Assembly: GCA_913020245.1 (NCBI GenBank)
Contig: CAJWAD010000014.1
Span: 1-50,682, forward strand
Length of the DNA: 50,682 nt
Reading direction: 5' to 3'
Origin: an uncultured Oleiphilus sp.
GTDB taxonomy: Bacteria; Pseudomonadota; Gammaproteobacteria; Pseudomonadales; Oleiphilaceae
The notes under the pieces were generated by a model that did not search any database, had not been told where the DNA came from, and saw only the letters and a program-made list of their open reading frames with translations. Shown one piece after another: positions 27,032 to 36,365 of the stretch; position 1 is the stretch's first letter, and the number at the start of each line of letters is the position of its first letter. Made by a program: the position numbers and the translations under genes.

Positions 27032-28045
27032 ATGTTTAAATTCTCTTCGATTCTTGCCGCTGGCTTGGCAGTTGGAGTGTCAGTAGGTGCGCAAGCAGGT
27101 ACTCTTGAGGATGTAAAAAAGCGAGGCTCAGTGTCTTGTGGAGTTAGTACTGGCCTAGCAGGTTTTTCGCAAAAGGATGAGAAAGGTGCGTGGAGCGGTT
27201 TAGACGTTGACGTGTGTAAAGCTGTTGCTGCAGCTGTTCTGGGTGATTCATCGAAAGTTCAGTACAAGCCTTTAACTGCGAAAGAGCGTTTTACGGCACT
27301 GCAATCAGGTGAAATTGATCTGCTCTCCCGTAACACAACTTGGACGCATACGCGTGATACCTCATTGGGTTTAAACTTTGCGGGTGTCAACTACTATGAT
27401 GGCCAAGGTTTCATGGTATCAAACAAGCTTGGCGTTAAAAGTGCGCTTGAGTTAGATGGTGCGGCGGCTTGTATCCAAGCCGGTACAACGACAGAACTAA
27501 ACTTGGCTGACTACTTCCGTGCCAATGGCATGAAGTATACGGCGGTTACGTTCGATACATCAGATCAAACGCGGTCTGGTTTTGAAAGCGGTCGTTGTGA
27601 TGTCTTAACGTCTGACCAGTCACAACTCTATGCCATTCGTATCGGTTTGAAAGACCCAGATGCTGCCGTAGTACTGCCAGAAGTTATTTCAAAAGAACCT
27701 TTAGGCCCAGTCGTCCGTCAGGGTGATGATGCTTGGTTTAATATCGTTAAGTGGTCAATGAGTGCGCTTATCGAAGCCGAGTTTCTTGGTGTAGACAGTG
27801 CCAATGTCGATAAGATGAAAGACGAAGGTAAGCCAGGTCAGAAGCGTTTATTAGGTACCGAAGGCGATGCGGGTGAAAAATTGGGTCTGTCTGCTGATTG
27901 GGCCTACAACATCGTTAAGCAAGTCGGTAATTACGGCGAGTCATTCGAGCGTAATGTTGGTATGGATTCACCGTTGAAAATTGCACGTGGTCTGAACGCG
28001 CAATGGAACCAAGGTGGTATTCTTTACTCACCACCGGTGCGTTAA
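27032..28045 (+). CDS. aapJ: General L-amino acid ABC transporter, periplasmic binding protein
   Basis: A 337-aa solute-binding protein of the AapJ group, exported by a signal peptide (MFKFSSILAAGLAVGVSVGA, cut near AQAG). The mature chain starts with the typical TLEDVKKRGSVSCGVS and contains GLDVDVCKAVAAAVLGD near residue 62, LSRNTTWTHTRDT near 105 and FESGRCDVLTSDQSQLY near 187. It captures amino acids in the periplasm for the AapQM channel. AGGAGA precedes the ATG. A hairpin terminator right after it would raise its level over the downstream subunits. Substrate breadth (glutamate, glutamine, aspartate and others) is a family property. Confidence 0.93.
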   Translation: MFKFSSILAAGLAVGVSVGAQAGTLEDVKKRGSVSCGVSTGLAGFSQKDEKGAWSGLDVDVCKAVAAAVLGDSSKVQYKPLTAKERFTALQSGEIDLLSRNTTWTHTRDTSLGLNFAGVNYYDGQGFMVSNKLGVKSALELDGAAACIQAGTTTELNLADYFRANGMKYTAVTFDTSDQTRSGFESGRCDVLTSDQSQLYAIRIGLKDPDAAVVLPEVISKEPLGPVVRQGDDAWFNIVKWSMSALIEAEFLGVDSANVDKMKDEGKPGQKRLLGTEGDAGEKLGLSADWAYNIVKQVGNYGESFERNVGMDSPLKIARGLNAQWNQGGILYSPPVR

Positions 28046-28054
28046 GGCGTAACG

Positions 28055-28080
28055 AAAAGGGGTCCTTGCGACCCCTTTTT
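28055..28080 (+). terminator. Intercistronic terminator between aapJ and aapQ
   Basis: A perfect 10-bp stem (AAAAGGGGTC with GACCCCTTTT), 5-base loop, and T tract. Placed inside the operon, it probably lets only part of the transcripts proceed, or protects the 3' end of an abundant aapJ mRNA. Confidence 0.85.
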
Positions 28081-28127
28081 ATATCATTTCTAGCAGCTCA
28101 TAATTTTTCAAGTTCAAGGTAGCACTC

Positions 28128-29312
28128 ATGTCTGCAGAGCACGCGACGGCAAAATCAGCCTCTTTCTTCAATAACCCGCGTAACCGTGCGCTCATTTATC
28201 AGGCGCTTCTGCTGTTTGGTCTCGGGTTTTTCTTTTATTCGATTGTTTCTAACGCACTCGCAAATATGGAAGCGCGCGGAATTAAAAGCGGTTTTGGCTT
28301 CTTATTTACCGCTTCAGGCTTTGACATATTGATGTCTTTAGTGCCGTACGATGCGACATCGACTTATGGTCGTACCTTTTTGGTAGGCCTGCTAAATACA
28401 ATTTTAGTTTCGATTATTGGTATTATCCTCGCGACGCTTTTAGGGTTCGTGATGGGGGTGGCTTACTTTTCAAATAATTGGCTAGTCAAGCGTCTATCAG
28501 TCGTCTACGTCGAAATTTTCCGAAATATTCCCCTGCTTCTTCAAGTGTTTTTCTGGTATTTCGCGGTGCTAGCAGCGTTGCCTAGTGCACGTGAAAGCAT
28601 GGCGATCGGTGAAGTGATTTTCTTAAATGTTCGGGGCTTATTTCTGCCCGATTTAATCGGCGAGAGTGGCTCTAGCATCGTATATGCCTCGATAGGTGTT
28701 GCTGTAGTAGCTATTTATATGATGCGCCGTTGGGCGAAAAAACGCCAAGATGATACCGGTGAGCAATTCCCCATTCTCTGGGTGGGTTTAGGCATATTTT
28801 TTGGCTTACCACTATTAACCGCGTTAGTCACAGGGCTGCCTTTTTATTGGGAGTTTCCAGAGCTAAAAGGGTTTAATTTTCGGGGTGGCATTACCGTTAT
28901 TCCTGAATTAATGGCTTTAACAATTGCATTGGCTGTTTATACCGGAGCGTTTATCGCGGAAGCAGTGCGAGCGGGCGTGCAGTCAGTACCGCATGGGCAG
29001 ACAGAAGCTGCGCGCAGTCTCGGTTTGAAAGAAAGTCGTATTATGTCACTCATTATTGTGCCGCAAGCAATGCGCGTGATTGTGCCTTTGTTGAATTCCG
29101 AGTATCAGAGCTTAGTTAAGAATTCGACCTTAGCAACCGCCATTGGTTATCCCGATTTGTTTACGGTGTTTGTGGGTACGTCGTTGAATCAGACGGGTCA
29201 AGCGATAGAGATTGTCTTTATGACCATGGCCGTTTATTTTGCGATTAATATGACAATCTCCTTCGGTATGAACCGCTTTAATTCTGCGGTCGCATTGGTT
29301 GAACGTAAATAG
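28128..29312 (+). CDS. aapQ: General L-amino acid ABC transporter permease AapQ
   Basis: A 394-aa inner-membrane permease of the polar amino acid family, longer than most because of an extended insert typical of AapQ/BztB. The first helix is LLLFGLGFFFYSIVSNAL near residue 32. The EAA loop EAARSLGLKESRIMSLIIVP is near 300, and helices YTGAFIAEAVRAGVQS precede it. It forms the channel with AapM. It begins 82 bases after aapJ, beyond the intercistronic terminator, with AAGGTAG as ribosome site. The remaining two subunit genes follow closely. Confidence 0.92.
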   Translation: MSAEHATAKSASFFNNPRNRALIYQALLLFGLGFFFYSIVSNALANMEARGIKSGFGFLFTASGFDILMSLVPYDATSTYGRTFLVGLLNTILVSIIGIILATLLGFVMGVAYFSNNWLVKRLSVVYVEIFRNIPLLLQVFFWYFAVLAALPSARESMAIGEVIFLNVRGLFLPDLIGESGSSIVYASIGVAVVAIYMMRRWAKKRQDDTGEQFPILWVGLGIFFGLPLLTALVTGLPFYWEFPELKGFNFRGGITVIPELMALTIALAVYTGAFIAEAVRAGVQSVPHGQTEAARSLGLKESRIMSLIIVPQAMRVIVPLLNSEYQSLVKNSTLATAIGYPDLFTVFVGTSLNQTGQAIEIVFMTMAVYFAINMTISFGMNRFNSAVALVERK

Positions 29313-29326
29313 GGCAGAGCAGCGAC

Positions 29327-30430
29327 ATGAAAAAATTTATTCCAAAAGAAGCGCAGCCTGCTCCGGTAGAAACTACTGGTATCATCGGCTGGACGCGCGA
29401 AAACTTGTTTTCGAGTATCCCAAACTCGATTGCAACCATATTAATTCTCGGATTTTTGGCTTCGTTTTTACCCGGCGTTATAAACTGGATTATTATCGAC
29501 GCTAACTGGTCCGGGTCGACTCAAGCAGATTGTACCAATGACGATGGTGCCTGTTGGGTGTTTGTGTCGGCGTGGATGCAGCAATTTATATACGGAAGTT
29601 ACACCGATAGTGAAATTTGGCGCATCAATTTGGGCCTCATTTTATTGGGGGCGGTCATTGCAGCACCTTACTTTTTGCCGAAGCATCTGCGTAATAAGCT
29701 GGGTGTGCCCATGTTTTTACTCTATCCATTCTTTTGTGCAGCCTTGTTAGATGGCCGGCTTTTTGGCTTAGAGTTTGTCAGCACAGACTTATGGGGCGGC
29801 TTCTCGTTGAACATTTTTTTGGCGGCAGCCAGTATTATTATTGCCTTTCCGCTTAGTTTTCTATGGGCGCTGGGTCGTCGTTCAGAGATGCCGTTTATTC
29901 GCAGTGTTTGTGTGCTGCTAATCGAGTTTTTCCGTGGGGTACCAGTACTTGCCTTGTTCTTTATGGGCTCGGTAATGTTGCCGTTATTTTTCCCGGAAGG
30001 AACTAATATCGATAAATTATTGCGAGTCTGGATTGTATTGATTCTATTTATGTCGGGCTACATGGCAGAGGTATTTCGAGGTGGTTTTCAAGCGATTCCG
30101 CAAGGGCAATATGAAGCGGCGGATTCGTTAGGCTTGAGCTATTGGCAAAAAACCTTATTAATTATCTTCCCGCAAGTGATTAAGGTTTCAATGCCCAATA
30201 TTCTCGCAACCTTCATTATGTTATTTAAAAATACGACGTTTTTGCTAATCATTGGTATTTTCGAAATTCTAAGTACCACACAAACAGCATTGGCGAATTC
30301 ATCTTGGCTCGGTGGGCATGCCCCAGAGGGCTATCTATTTGTCGCCTTGGTGTTCTGGGTATGCTGTTTTGGTATGTCTATGATTAGCGCCAACATCGAA
30401 CGAAAACTCGACACCAGTCACCGGAATTAA
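29327..30430 (+). CDS. aapM: General L-amino acid ABC transporter permease AapM
   Basis: The partner permease, 367 aa. Recognisable parts are the N-terminal [20 protein letters not shown], a cysteine-bearing periplasmic insert ([13 protein letters not shown]), [20 protein letters not shown] near residue 202, and the EAA loop [20 protein letters not shown] near 260. It pairs with AapQ in the inner membrane. The start lies 14 bases after aapQ, and the ATPase gene follows 17 bases downstream, so these are one translational unit. Confidence 0.92.
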   Translation: MKKFIPKEAQPAPVETTGIIGWTRENLFSSIPNSIATILILGFLASFLPGVINWIIIDANWSGSTQADCTNDDGACWVFVSAWMQQFIYGSYTDSEIWRINLGLILLGAVIAAPYFLPKHLRNKLGVPMFLLYPFFCAALLDGRLFGLEFVSTDLWGGFSLNIFLAAASIIIAFPLSFLWALGRRSEMPFIRSVCVLLIEFFRGVPVLALFFMGSVMLPLFFPEGTNIDKLLRVWIVLILFMSGYMAEVFRGGFQAIPQGQYEAADSLGLSYWQKTLLIIFPQVIKVSMPNILATFIMLFKNTTFLLIIGIFEILSTTQTALANSSWLGGHAPEGYLFVALVFWVCCFGMSMISANIERKLDTSHRN

Positions 30431-30447
30431 GCGTAGGAGAAAAGAAT

Positions 30448-31218
30448 ATGACAGAGCAAGCGAGCGTAAATTCTGGCGCTGAAAGCAATATCATTGAAAT
30501 TAAAGACCTGAACAAGTGGTACGGTAATTTTCATGTTTTAAAGGACATTAACCTGAGCGTTAAAAAAGGTGAACGGATCGTTATCTGTGGTCCGTCCGGT
30601 TCAGGTAAATCAACGATGATTCGGTGTATTAATCGCTTGGAAGAGTTTCAACGGGGCTCCTTGGTGGTGAATGACGTCGAAATGATTGAGGACGTAAAAA
30701 ATATTGAATTAATTCGGCGTGAAGTCGGCATGGTGTTTCAGCATTTTAATTTGTTCCCACATTTGACGATTCTTGAGAACTTAACTCTGGGCCCTATCTG
30801 GGTGCAGAAAAAGCCAAAGGAAGAAGCCGAGGCGACGGCAATGCAGTATTTGGAACGCGTTAAAATACCAGATCAGGCATTGAAGTTTCCGGGTCAATTA
30901 TCAGGGGGTCAGCAACAGCGTGTTGCGATTGCGCGTTCGTTATGTATGAACCCTGAAATTATGTTGTTCGATGAGCCGACCTCTGCGCTTGATCCAGAGA
31001 TGATTAAGGAAGTGTTAGATGTCATGGTTGAGCTTGCAGAAGAGGGTATGACGATGTTGTGTGTCACGCATGAAATGGGGTTTGCAAAGAAAGTGGCAGA
31101 TCGCGTCATTTTCATGGATGGCGGCGAAATTGTTGAACAAAACACACCAGACGTGTTCTTTGATAATCCAGAGACAGACCGTTTACAACTATTTTTGAGC
31201 CAGATTTTGGCACACTAA
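30448..31218 (+). CDS. aapP: General L-amino acid ABC transporter, ATP-binding protein
   Basis: A 256-aa ABC ATPase energising AapQM. Walker [10 protein letters not shown] is near residue 49, the Q-loop [13 protein letters not shown] near 95, signature [14 protein letters not shown] near 150 and Walker [15 protein letters not shown] near 172, with the switch histidine in [11 protein letters not shown]. The sequence is of the GlnQ/AapP polar amino acid class. GGAG lies 8 bases before the ATG. It is the last gene of the operon and is followed by a strong bidirectional terminator. Confidence 0.94.
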   Translation: MTEQASVNSGAESNIIEIKDLNKWYGNFHVLKDINLSVKKGERIVICGPSGSGKSTMIRCINRLEEFQRGSLVVNDVEMIEDVKNIELIRREVGMVFQHFNLFPHLTILENLTLGPIWVQKKPKEEAEATAMQYLERVKIPDQALKFPGQLSGGQQQRVAIARSLCMNPEIMLFDEPTSALDPEMIKEVLDVMVELAEEGMTMLCVTHEMGFAKKVADRVIFMDGGEIVEQNTPDVFFDNPETDRLQLFLSQILAH

Positions 31219-31238
31219 TCTAGCCAATCTACCTAACT

Positions 31239-31277
31239 AAAAAGGCGGCATAACTGATTTTAATAAATCGTTACGCC
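31239..31277. terminator. Bidirectional terminator after aapP
   Basis: An 11-bp stem AAAAAGGCGGC with its complement, extended by TAAC/GTTA past one mismatch, with T runs on both strands. It serves aapP and the convergent 53-aa ORF. Confidence 0.9.
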
Positions 31278-31315
31278 GCCTTTTTTGTGTTGCGATGGAA
31301 CGCTACAGGTCTTGT

Positions 31316-31477
31316 TTACGCTTCAACCGCCGCTTGCTCGCATACCACTTCATCGTTCTGACGTTTTTGTACGGCACGCTTTGTTGCACGGTCTAAAAAC
31401 ATCCCAACGGTGTACGTTAGCCCGAACAGTACACACAGTGCTGCAGCAAGAAACGCAATATTAATTTCAACTAGCAT
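31316..31477 (-). CDS. Candidate 53-aa single-helix membrane protein
   Basis: A short frame encoding one hydrophobic helix (INIAFLAAALCVLFGLTYTV, residues 5-24), then an amphipathic basic stretch (DRATKRAVQKRQ) and an acidic tail with one cysteine. A run of GGGGG lies about ten bases upstream of the ATG. It lies between the aap operon and mobA with its own terminator on the 3' side, so it looks like an independent small gene. No family is recognised; the design resembles small inner-membrane accessory proteins, but no partner can be named. Confidence 0.55.
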   Translation of the reverse strand: MLVEINIAFLAAALCVLFGLTYTVGMFLDRATKRAVQKRQNDEVVCEQAAVEA

Positions 31478-31631
31478 AGAGACTATACCCCCAAAAAGTG
31501 AATTTTAGCCGATTCAAACGGCCGTTTGAAAATTTGGTCGTATAGTATCCCTTGGTCATAAAGTAATCAAACTAAATTCTAGTTTTAGATGTAACAATTT
31601 GTTAACCAGTGCGCACTTTCGAGTACGTAAA

Positions 31632-32276
31632 TTAAGCTAGATTTTTCAGATCGCTTGGGGAGTTAACGTTATTAAAGGTATCGGCATGGTCATTGAACTC
31701 GACCCAATATGTAGGCTGATCGTCGAACCATCTCGCTACTTTTAATTTGTCCTGATTAATACTAGTTGCCAGTGCGTCAAGTGCCTGTTTCGGCAAGAGG
31801 CAATGTAGTGGCTGTCTGTGCCCATTCACGCTTGCGGCTAGGATCGGCGCGGTATGTCCTTTTTTAATAGCGCACGCCAGCCTCGACAGCATGCGCTCCG
31901 GGTAGGCGTTATTGAGTAATGGCGTATCGCAGGGGCTTATTAGAATATAATCAGCTTCCGTGTGGCTCAGCAAACAATGCAGTCCTGCAAGCGGGCCCGA
32001 ATAATCGCCAAGGATGTCCGCGTAAACATAAGGGCTAAAGGCCGATAAGAGAGCATGTTCATTATTGCTATTAATGAGTGGTGATTGCTTGTAGCTAAAG
32101 GGCGCGAGTAAATGACAAGTTCGTTCTATAAATGGTTCACCTTGATAGTGACATAAGGCTTTATTTTGAAAGCCCATACGCGTGCTTTTCCCACCAGCGA
32201 GAATACCGGTATCAATTTTTAAGCCCTGCATTTGAGAGAGTAGATCAGCGTTTGAATTTGAAAAGTTGGTGAACAT
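31632..32276 (-). CDS. mobA: Molybdenum cofactor guanylyltransferase
   Basis: Attaches GMP from GTP to molybdopterin to form the bis-MGD cofactor. The 214-aa chain shows the nucleotidyltransferase loop GILAGGKSTRMG near residue 24, GDYSGPLAGL near 94 and the metal-binding LISPCDTPLL near 115. The start is uncertain: ATG 32276 falls only 17 bases after the trxA terminator and has no clear ribosome site, while an ATG 15 codons later (MQGLKIDTG) would give the usual short N-terminus. No other molybdenum genes are adjacent. Confidence 0.88.
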   Translation of the reverse strand: MFTNFSNSNADLLSQMQGLKIDTGILAGGKSTRMGFQNKALCHYQGEPFIERTCHLLAPFSYKQSPLINSNNEHALLSAFSPYVYADILGDYSGPLAGLHCLLSHTEADYILISPCDTPLLNNAYPERMLSRLACAIKKGHTAPILAASVNGHRQPLHCLLPKQALDALATSINQDKLKVARWFDDQPTYWVEFNDHADTFNNVNSPSDLKNLA

Positions 32277-32292
32277 GCGCAGTATATTGAGT

Positions 32293-32317
32293 AAAAAAAA
32301 GCAGCTCTCGCTGCTTT
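32293..32317 (-). terminator. Terminator of trxA
   Basis: An 8-bp stem AAAGCAGC/GCTGCTTT with a 4-base loop lies 18 bases after the trxA stop and ends in eight Ts on the minus strand. Confidence 0.9.
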
Positions 32318-32334
32318 GTTCTTACGTGTAGTAA

Positions 32335-32661
32335 CTAGAGGTTACTGTCTACAAAAGCCGTCAATTGCGACTTGGATAACGCGCCAACTTTTGTTGCGTC
32401 GACATTACCGTTTTTAAATAGCATCAGTGTTGGAATGCCACGGATGTTGTATTTAGGCGGTGTTTGGTCATTTTCATCGATGTTTATTTTACAGATCTTA
32501 ATTTTACCAGCATAGTCATCAGCGATTTCTTCAAGAACCGGGGCGATCATCTTGCATGGGCCACACCATTCTGCCCAGTAATCCACCAGTACTGGGACGT
32601 CTGAATTTAACACGTCTTTTTCAAAAGATGCGTCGGTGACATTGATAATATTATCGCTCAT
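32335..32661 (-). CDS. trxA: Thioredoxin 1
   Basis: A 108-aa cytosolic disulfide reductase with the active site [14 protein letters not shown] near residue 30, the cis-proline in [13 protein letters not shown] near 74 and the full thioredoxin fold length. It donates electrons to ribonucleotide reductase, PAPS reductase and other proteins. It is divergent from ppx, an arrangement well known in Pseudomonas and relatives (there usually followed by rho; here mobA follows). Identification is secure. Confidence 0.97.
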   Translation of the reverse strand: MSDNIINVTDASFEKDVLNSDVPVLVDYWAEWCGPCKMIAPVLEEIADDYAGKIKICKINIDENDQTPPKYNIRGIPTLMLFKNGNVDATKVGALSKSQLTAFVDSNL

Positions 32662-32815
32662 TTTTCATACCTAACGTTGAGTTGTGGTGAGGCACGCTGC
32701 CTATTTAGACCCAAGGAGAAAAGACTCTTTAGATCCACTGTAAATGTGCAGGCGCTTCACCTAAAATGCACAGAGATATAACCAATATATAGTTTTAAAT
32801 TGGGATTTCAAGGAC

Positions 32816-34336
32816 ATGTCTGAAGACAAATCGATAATCTCGAGCGGACCGCAAGAAAAGCAACATATTGTAGCAATCGATCTCGGCTCAAACAGTTTTC
32901 ATATGGCTATTGCTTGTTTGGAGCATGGCGAAATCCGAATTATTGAGCGACTCGGCGAAAAGGTGCAATTAGGCGCAGGGATTGGTGTTGATGGAAACCT
33001 AAACGAGCGAGCTATTACTCGGGCAATTGCTTGTTTGGAGCGTTTTGGACAGCGTTTGCGGAATATCGATGCAGAGTTTATTCAAGTCGTGGGGACCAAT
33101 GCGCTCCGTGTCGCGAAAAATCGTTCTGAGTTTATTCGGCGAGCACGCGCGGTAATTAATGCGCCCATTGAGGTTATTTCTGGCCGTGAGGAAGCCAGGC
33201 TGATTTATTTAGGCGTGTCACACACGGTGGCCGATGATCAAGGGCATCGGCTAGTGATTGATATTGGCGGCGGCAGCACCGAAGTTGTCATTGGTCAACG
33301 TTTCGAGAGTTTGGAGCGTGAAAGCTTGCACATGGGGTGTGTTTCTTATCGTGAACGTTACTTTCCGGATGGCGTTATTACCGAGCAAAATTTTGAGCGA
33401 GCGGTGATTAATGCTTCGCGAGAATTATTGCATATAAAAGCCGCTTATGTGCGGCGCGGATGGCGCAGCTGTTTCGGCTCATCAGGATCAATCAAAGTGA
33501 TATTTCAGGCGCTCAATCAAGGTGAAATTGGTACGGCTCCGATTACTTTAAACGATATGGAAGCATTGAAAGCGACTATATTTCGGCGCGGGCATACGGA
33601 CGCACTAGCAGATCTAGGTATCAAAAAAGAGCGACTCTCGATTTTTCCTGCAGGTTTTGCAATTTTGTATGCAAGTTTTAAAGTTCTCGGTATAGACCAG
33701 ATAGATTACACAGCGGGTGCGCTTCGGGAAGGCTTGCTATACGACATCCTTGGCCGTATACAGCATGAAGACGTGCGAGACCGGACAGTTAAAGCGATGC
33801 AAAGTCGTTATCATATTGATTTACCACACGCCACCTACGTCGAGAATGTTGCGCGTTATGCCTATACGCAGGTGGCTGTTAATTGGCGCTTTCCGGCTAT
33901 AGACGCCTTAAATTTGTTGATGTGGGCAAGCCAATTATATGAGTTAGGGCATACAATTTCGCCTGCGCAATACCATAAGCATGGTGCCTATTTGTTAATG
34001 CATTGTGATATGCCAGGCTTTAGCCGGCTGAGGCAGCTGCATTTGTCGACGATAGTGCGCTGCCATCGTCGTAAGATACCTGTTACGACTTTTGATTGTA
34101 TGCACGATGATGAGCGGGATAGCCTGTTAAAACTATGCGTGTTGTTTCGCTTAGTCATTGTATTAACGGCAGATAGGCATAGTAGTGAGCCCACTTTCTC
34201 TCTAGACGTTGATGAAAGAAGTCTTAAGCTTCATTTTCCTGAGCAGTGGATAGACGCCCATCCACTGACGCGTGCCAATTTAGAAGCGGAGCAATATTAC
34301 CTGAAAAAAGTCGGTTTTAAATTGTCTTTCTGGTAG
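32816..34336 (+). CDS. ppx: Exopolyphosphatase
   Basis: A 506-aa phosphatase of the Ppx/GppA family that removes terminal phosphates from polyphosphate, or pppGpp. The ASKHA-fold phosphate-binding loops AIDLGSNSFHMAI near residue 20 and VIDIGGGSTEVVIG near 146 are present, and a C-terminal HD-like helical domain follows (SQLYELGHTI, HKHGAYLL). Length and the divergent trxA neighbour favour Ppx over GppA. The product partly overlaps GppA function in stringent control, which is of interest beside dksA in the same window. Confidence 0.92.
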   Translation: MSEDKSIISSGPQEKQHIVAIDLGSNSFHMAIACLEHGEIRIIERLGEKVQLGAGIGVDGNLNERAITRAIACLERFGQRLRNIDAEFIQVVGTNALRVAKNRSEFIRRARAVINAPIEVISGREEARLIYLGVSHTVADDQGHRLVIDIGGGSTEVVIGQRFESLERESLHMGCVSYRERYFPDGVITEQNFERAVINASRELLHIKAAYVRRGWRSCFGSSGSIKVIFQALNQGEIGTAPITLNDMEALKATIFRRGHTDALADLGIKKERLSIFPAGFAILYASFKVLGIDQIDYTAGALREGLLYDILGRIQHEDVRDRTVKAMQSRYHIDLPHATYVENVARYAYTQVAVNWRFPAIDALNLLMWASQLYELGHTISPAQYHKHGAYLLMHCDMPGFSRLRQLHLSTIVRCHRRKIPVTTFDCMHDDERDSLLKLCVLFRLVIVLTADRHSSEPTFSLDVDERSLKLHFPEQWIDAHPLTRANLEAEQYYLKKVGFKLSFW

Positions 34337-34426
34337 CCTATACGGCCTGCTTTAATGCGCCACACATGGCCGTGGCTAATAGAATCTTAAGTAAAACTCA
34401 AACGATCCAGCACGAAGACAGTGAGC

Positions 34427-35485
34427 ATGATAGTTCTTGGTATTGAAACCTCTTGCGATGAAACCGGCATTGCGCTTTACGACACTGATAATGGCCTGTT
34501 AGCCCATGCTTTATTCTCACAAATAGACCTGCATGTTGATTATGGTGGTGTCGTGCCAGAACTGGCTTCACGAGACCATATTCGTAAAACGTTGCCCTTA
34601 ATCACCAAGGTGCTGGCGTCGGCCGAGTTGGAGAAAACCGATATAGATGCGATTGCTTATACCGCAGGCCCTGGTCTAATTGGGGCGCTGCTTGTTGGTG
34701 CAACGATCGCAGAGGGTTTGTCTTATGCTCTAGATATTCCGGTTTTGGGCGTTCATCACATGGAAGGCCATTTATTGGCACCCATGCTCGAAGATAACCC
34801 ACCAGACTTTCCTTTTTTGGGTTTACTTGTCTCAGGGGGACATACGCAATTAGTAGCGGTTGAGGGAATTGGTGAGTATCAAATTCTTGGTGAATCGTTA
34901 GATGATGCGGCGGGTGAAGCCTTTGATAAAGCGGCAAAAATGTTAGGTTTAGATTATCCCGGTGGTCCACGCGTTGCGGCGCTTGCTGAGAAAGCGTTAG
35001 CTAACTTTAATGGTACGCCATATCGGTTTCCTCGACCCATGACTGACCGTCCAGGGTTAGACTTTAGTTTCAGTGGGTTGAAAACATTTACGCTCAACAC
35101 TACACAAAAACTTAGCCAACAGGGAAAATTGATCGAAAAAGATCGCGCGCAAATAGCGCTGGCATTCGAGGAGGCGGTTGTCGACACCTTACGAATTAAA
35201 TGTAAGCGCGCAATACAACACACTGGGTATAAACGCTTGGTGATTGCCGGTGGGGTAAGCGCAAATAAGCGCTTGCGTCATGCACTAGACGAAATGTGTA
35301 GCCGTTTAAATGCAGAGGTTTTTTATGCGCGTCAGGAATTTTGCACCGATAACGGCGCTATGATTGCTTACGCTGGTGCACAGCGATTGGCGGTGGGGCA
35401 ACGCGATGGCATGAACATTCAAATACGACCGCGTTGGCCGATGGACACCTTGCCGCCAATTAAAAGCGGAGTCGTTACAGTATGA
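34427..35485 (+). CDS. tsaD: tRNA threonylcarbamoyladenosine transferase subunit TsaD
   Basis: Transfers the threonylcarbamoyl group to A37 of ANN-decoding tRNAs, with TsaB and TsaE. The 352-aa chain starts [14 protein letters not shown] and has the metal-binding HHMEGH near residue 107, [10 protein letters not shown] near 131, [16 protein letters not shown] near 163 and the later [10 protein letters not shown] near 270. ATG 34427 is preferred to GTG 34421 because the family starts right before the first beta strand. Its stop overlaps folB by 4 bases. Confidence 0.96.
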   Translation: MIVLGIETSCDETGIALYDTDNGLLAHALFSQIDLHVDYGGVVPELASRDHIRKTLPLITKVLASAELEKTDIDAIAYTAGPGLIGALLVGATIAEGLSYALDIPVLGVHHMEGHLLAPMLEDNPPDFPFLGLLVSGGHTQLVAVEGIGEYQILGESLDDAAGEAFDKAAKMLGLDYPGGPRVAALAEKALANFNGTPYRFPRPMTDRPGLDFSFSGLKTFTLNTTQKLSQQGKLIEKDRAQIALAFEEAVVDTLRIKCKRAIQHTGYKRLVIAGGVSANKRLRHALDEMCSRLNAEVFYARQEFCTDNGAMIAYAGAQRLAVGQRDGMNIQIRPRWPMDTLPPIKSGVVTV

Positions 35486-35868
35486 GCGACGAAAGTAACA
35501 AGGTAATCAAGCGCGATATTGTATTTATCGATAGGCTAGAAATAGAGGCATCAATCGGTGTGTACGACTGGGAAAAAGAGATAAAGCAACGTTTGCTGGT
35601 GACGGTTGACCTCGAGACTGATTTTTCCTTGGCTGCGTGCAGTGATGAGGTAAGCGATGCCATCAGTTATGCGGATGTTGCGCAACTCATTGACGACTTA
35701 GTACGCGAGCAGCACCATAACTTGCTTGAGCACTTAGCGGCGCGCTTGAGTGATGCGTTGTTTGATCGCTTCATGATTTTTAAAATGCGTTTAAAAATAG
35801 AAAAACCGGGCGCTGTCATGAGGACGCAAAGCGTTGGCGTAGAAATTTACCGAGAGGTTGTTACGTGA
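35482..35868 (+). CDS. folB: Dihydroneopterin aldolase
   Basis: Converts 7,8-dihydroneopterin to 6-hydroxymethyldihydropterin and glycolaldehyde in folate synthesis. The 128-aa chain carries [18 protein letters not shown] near residue 17 and the catalytic region ISYADVAQ near 60, with [11 protein letters not shown] near 80. It overlaps tsaD upstream and the HPPK gene downstream by 4 bases each, so the enzyme making hydroxymethyldihydropterin and the kinase acting on it are translated together. Confidence 0.94.
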   Translation: MSDESNKVIKRDIVFIDRLEIEASIGVYDWEKEIKQRLLVTVDLETDFSLAACSDEVSDAISYADVAQLIDDLVREQHHNLLEHLAARLSDALFDRFMIFKMRLKIEKPGAVMRTQSVGVEIYREVVT

Positions 35869-36350
35869 GCGAAAAAGTATTTCTAAGCTTGGGCTCAAAT
35901 ATGGAGCGTGAAGACAATATCCGCTCGGCCTTGATTACCCTAAAAAACCAATTCGGTTTGATAGATATTTCACCTGTCTATGAAAGTGAAGCAGTAGGGT
36001 TTAAAGGTAATTCCTTTTTAAACCTTGTAGTGGGTTTGCGCACTGATTTGACGCTTGAGGCATTAGGCAAACGGTTAAAGCAGATAGAAGATTCGCACGG
36101 TCGTGATCGTAATGGCCCAAAGTTTGGCCCACGCACCCTAGATATTGATATCGTTTTGTATGCGGATTTGGTGGGGAAGCACTCCGGTATCGAATTACCG
36201 AGGCCCGAGTTGTTTTACAATGCTTTTGTTTTGTTTCCCATGGCCGATCTGTGTCCTGATATTCTAGATCTTGTGACGGGGGAAACCTATTCAACATTGG
36301 CAAGAAATTTTTCTGGTAAGCAAGTGCTTACTAAAATAGATTTTAACTAG
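35865..36350 (+). CDS. folK: HPPK (pterin pyrophosphokinase), copy 1
   Basis: Pyrophosphorylates 6-hydroxymethyldihydropterin in folate synthesis. The 161-aa chain starts VFLSLGSNMERE and holds the HPPK signature KFGPRTLDIDIVLY near residue 85, with LPRPELFYNAFVLFP after it. A GTG start overlaps the folB stop. A second HPPK is encoded at 39756; the two differ in the signature (GPRTLDID here, GERIIDLD there) and are old paralogs. This copy, next to folB, has the better pathway context. Confidence 0.9.
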   Translation: MSEKVFLSLGSNMEREDNIRSALITLKNQFGLIDISPVYESEAVGFKGNSFLNLVVGLRTDLTLEALGKRLKQIEDSHGRDRNGPKFGPRTLDIDIVLYADLVGKHSGIELPRPELFYNAFVLFPMADLCPDILDLVTGETYSTLARNFSGKQVLTKIDFN

Positions 36351-36365
36351 CCCGATTTGAGAGTT

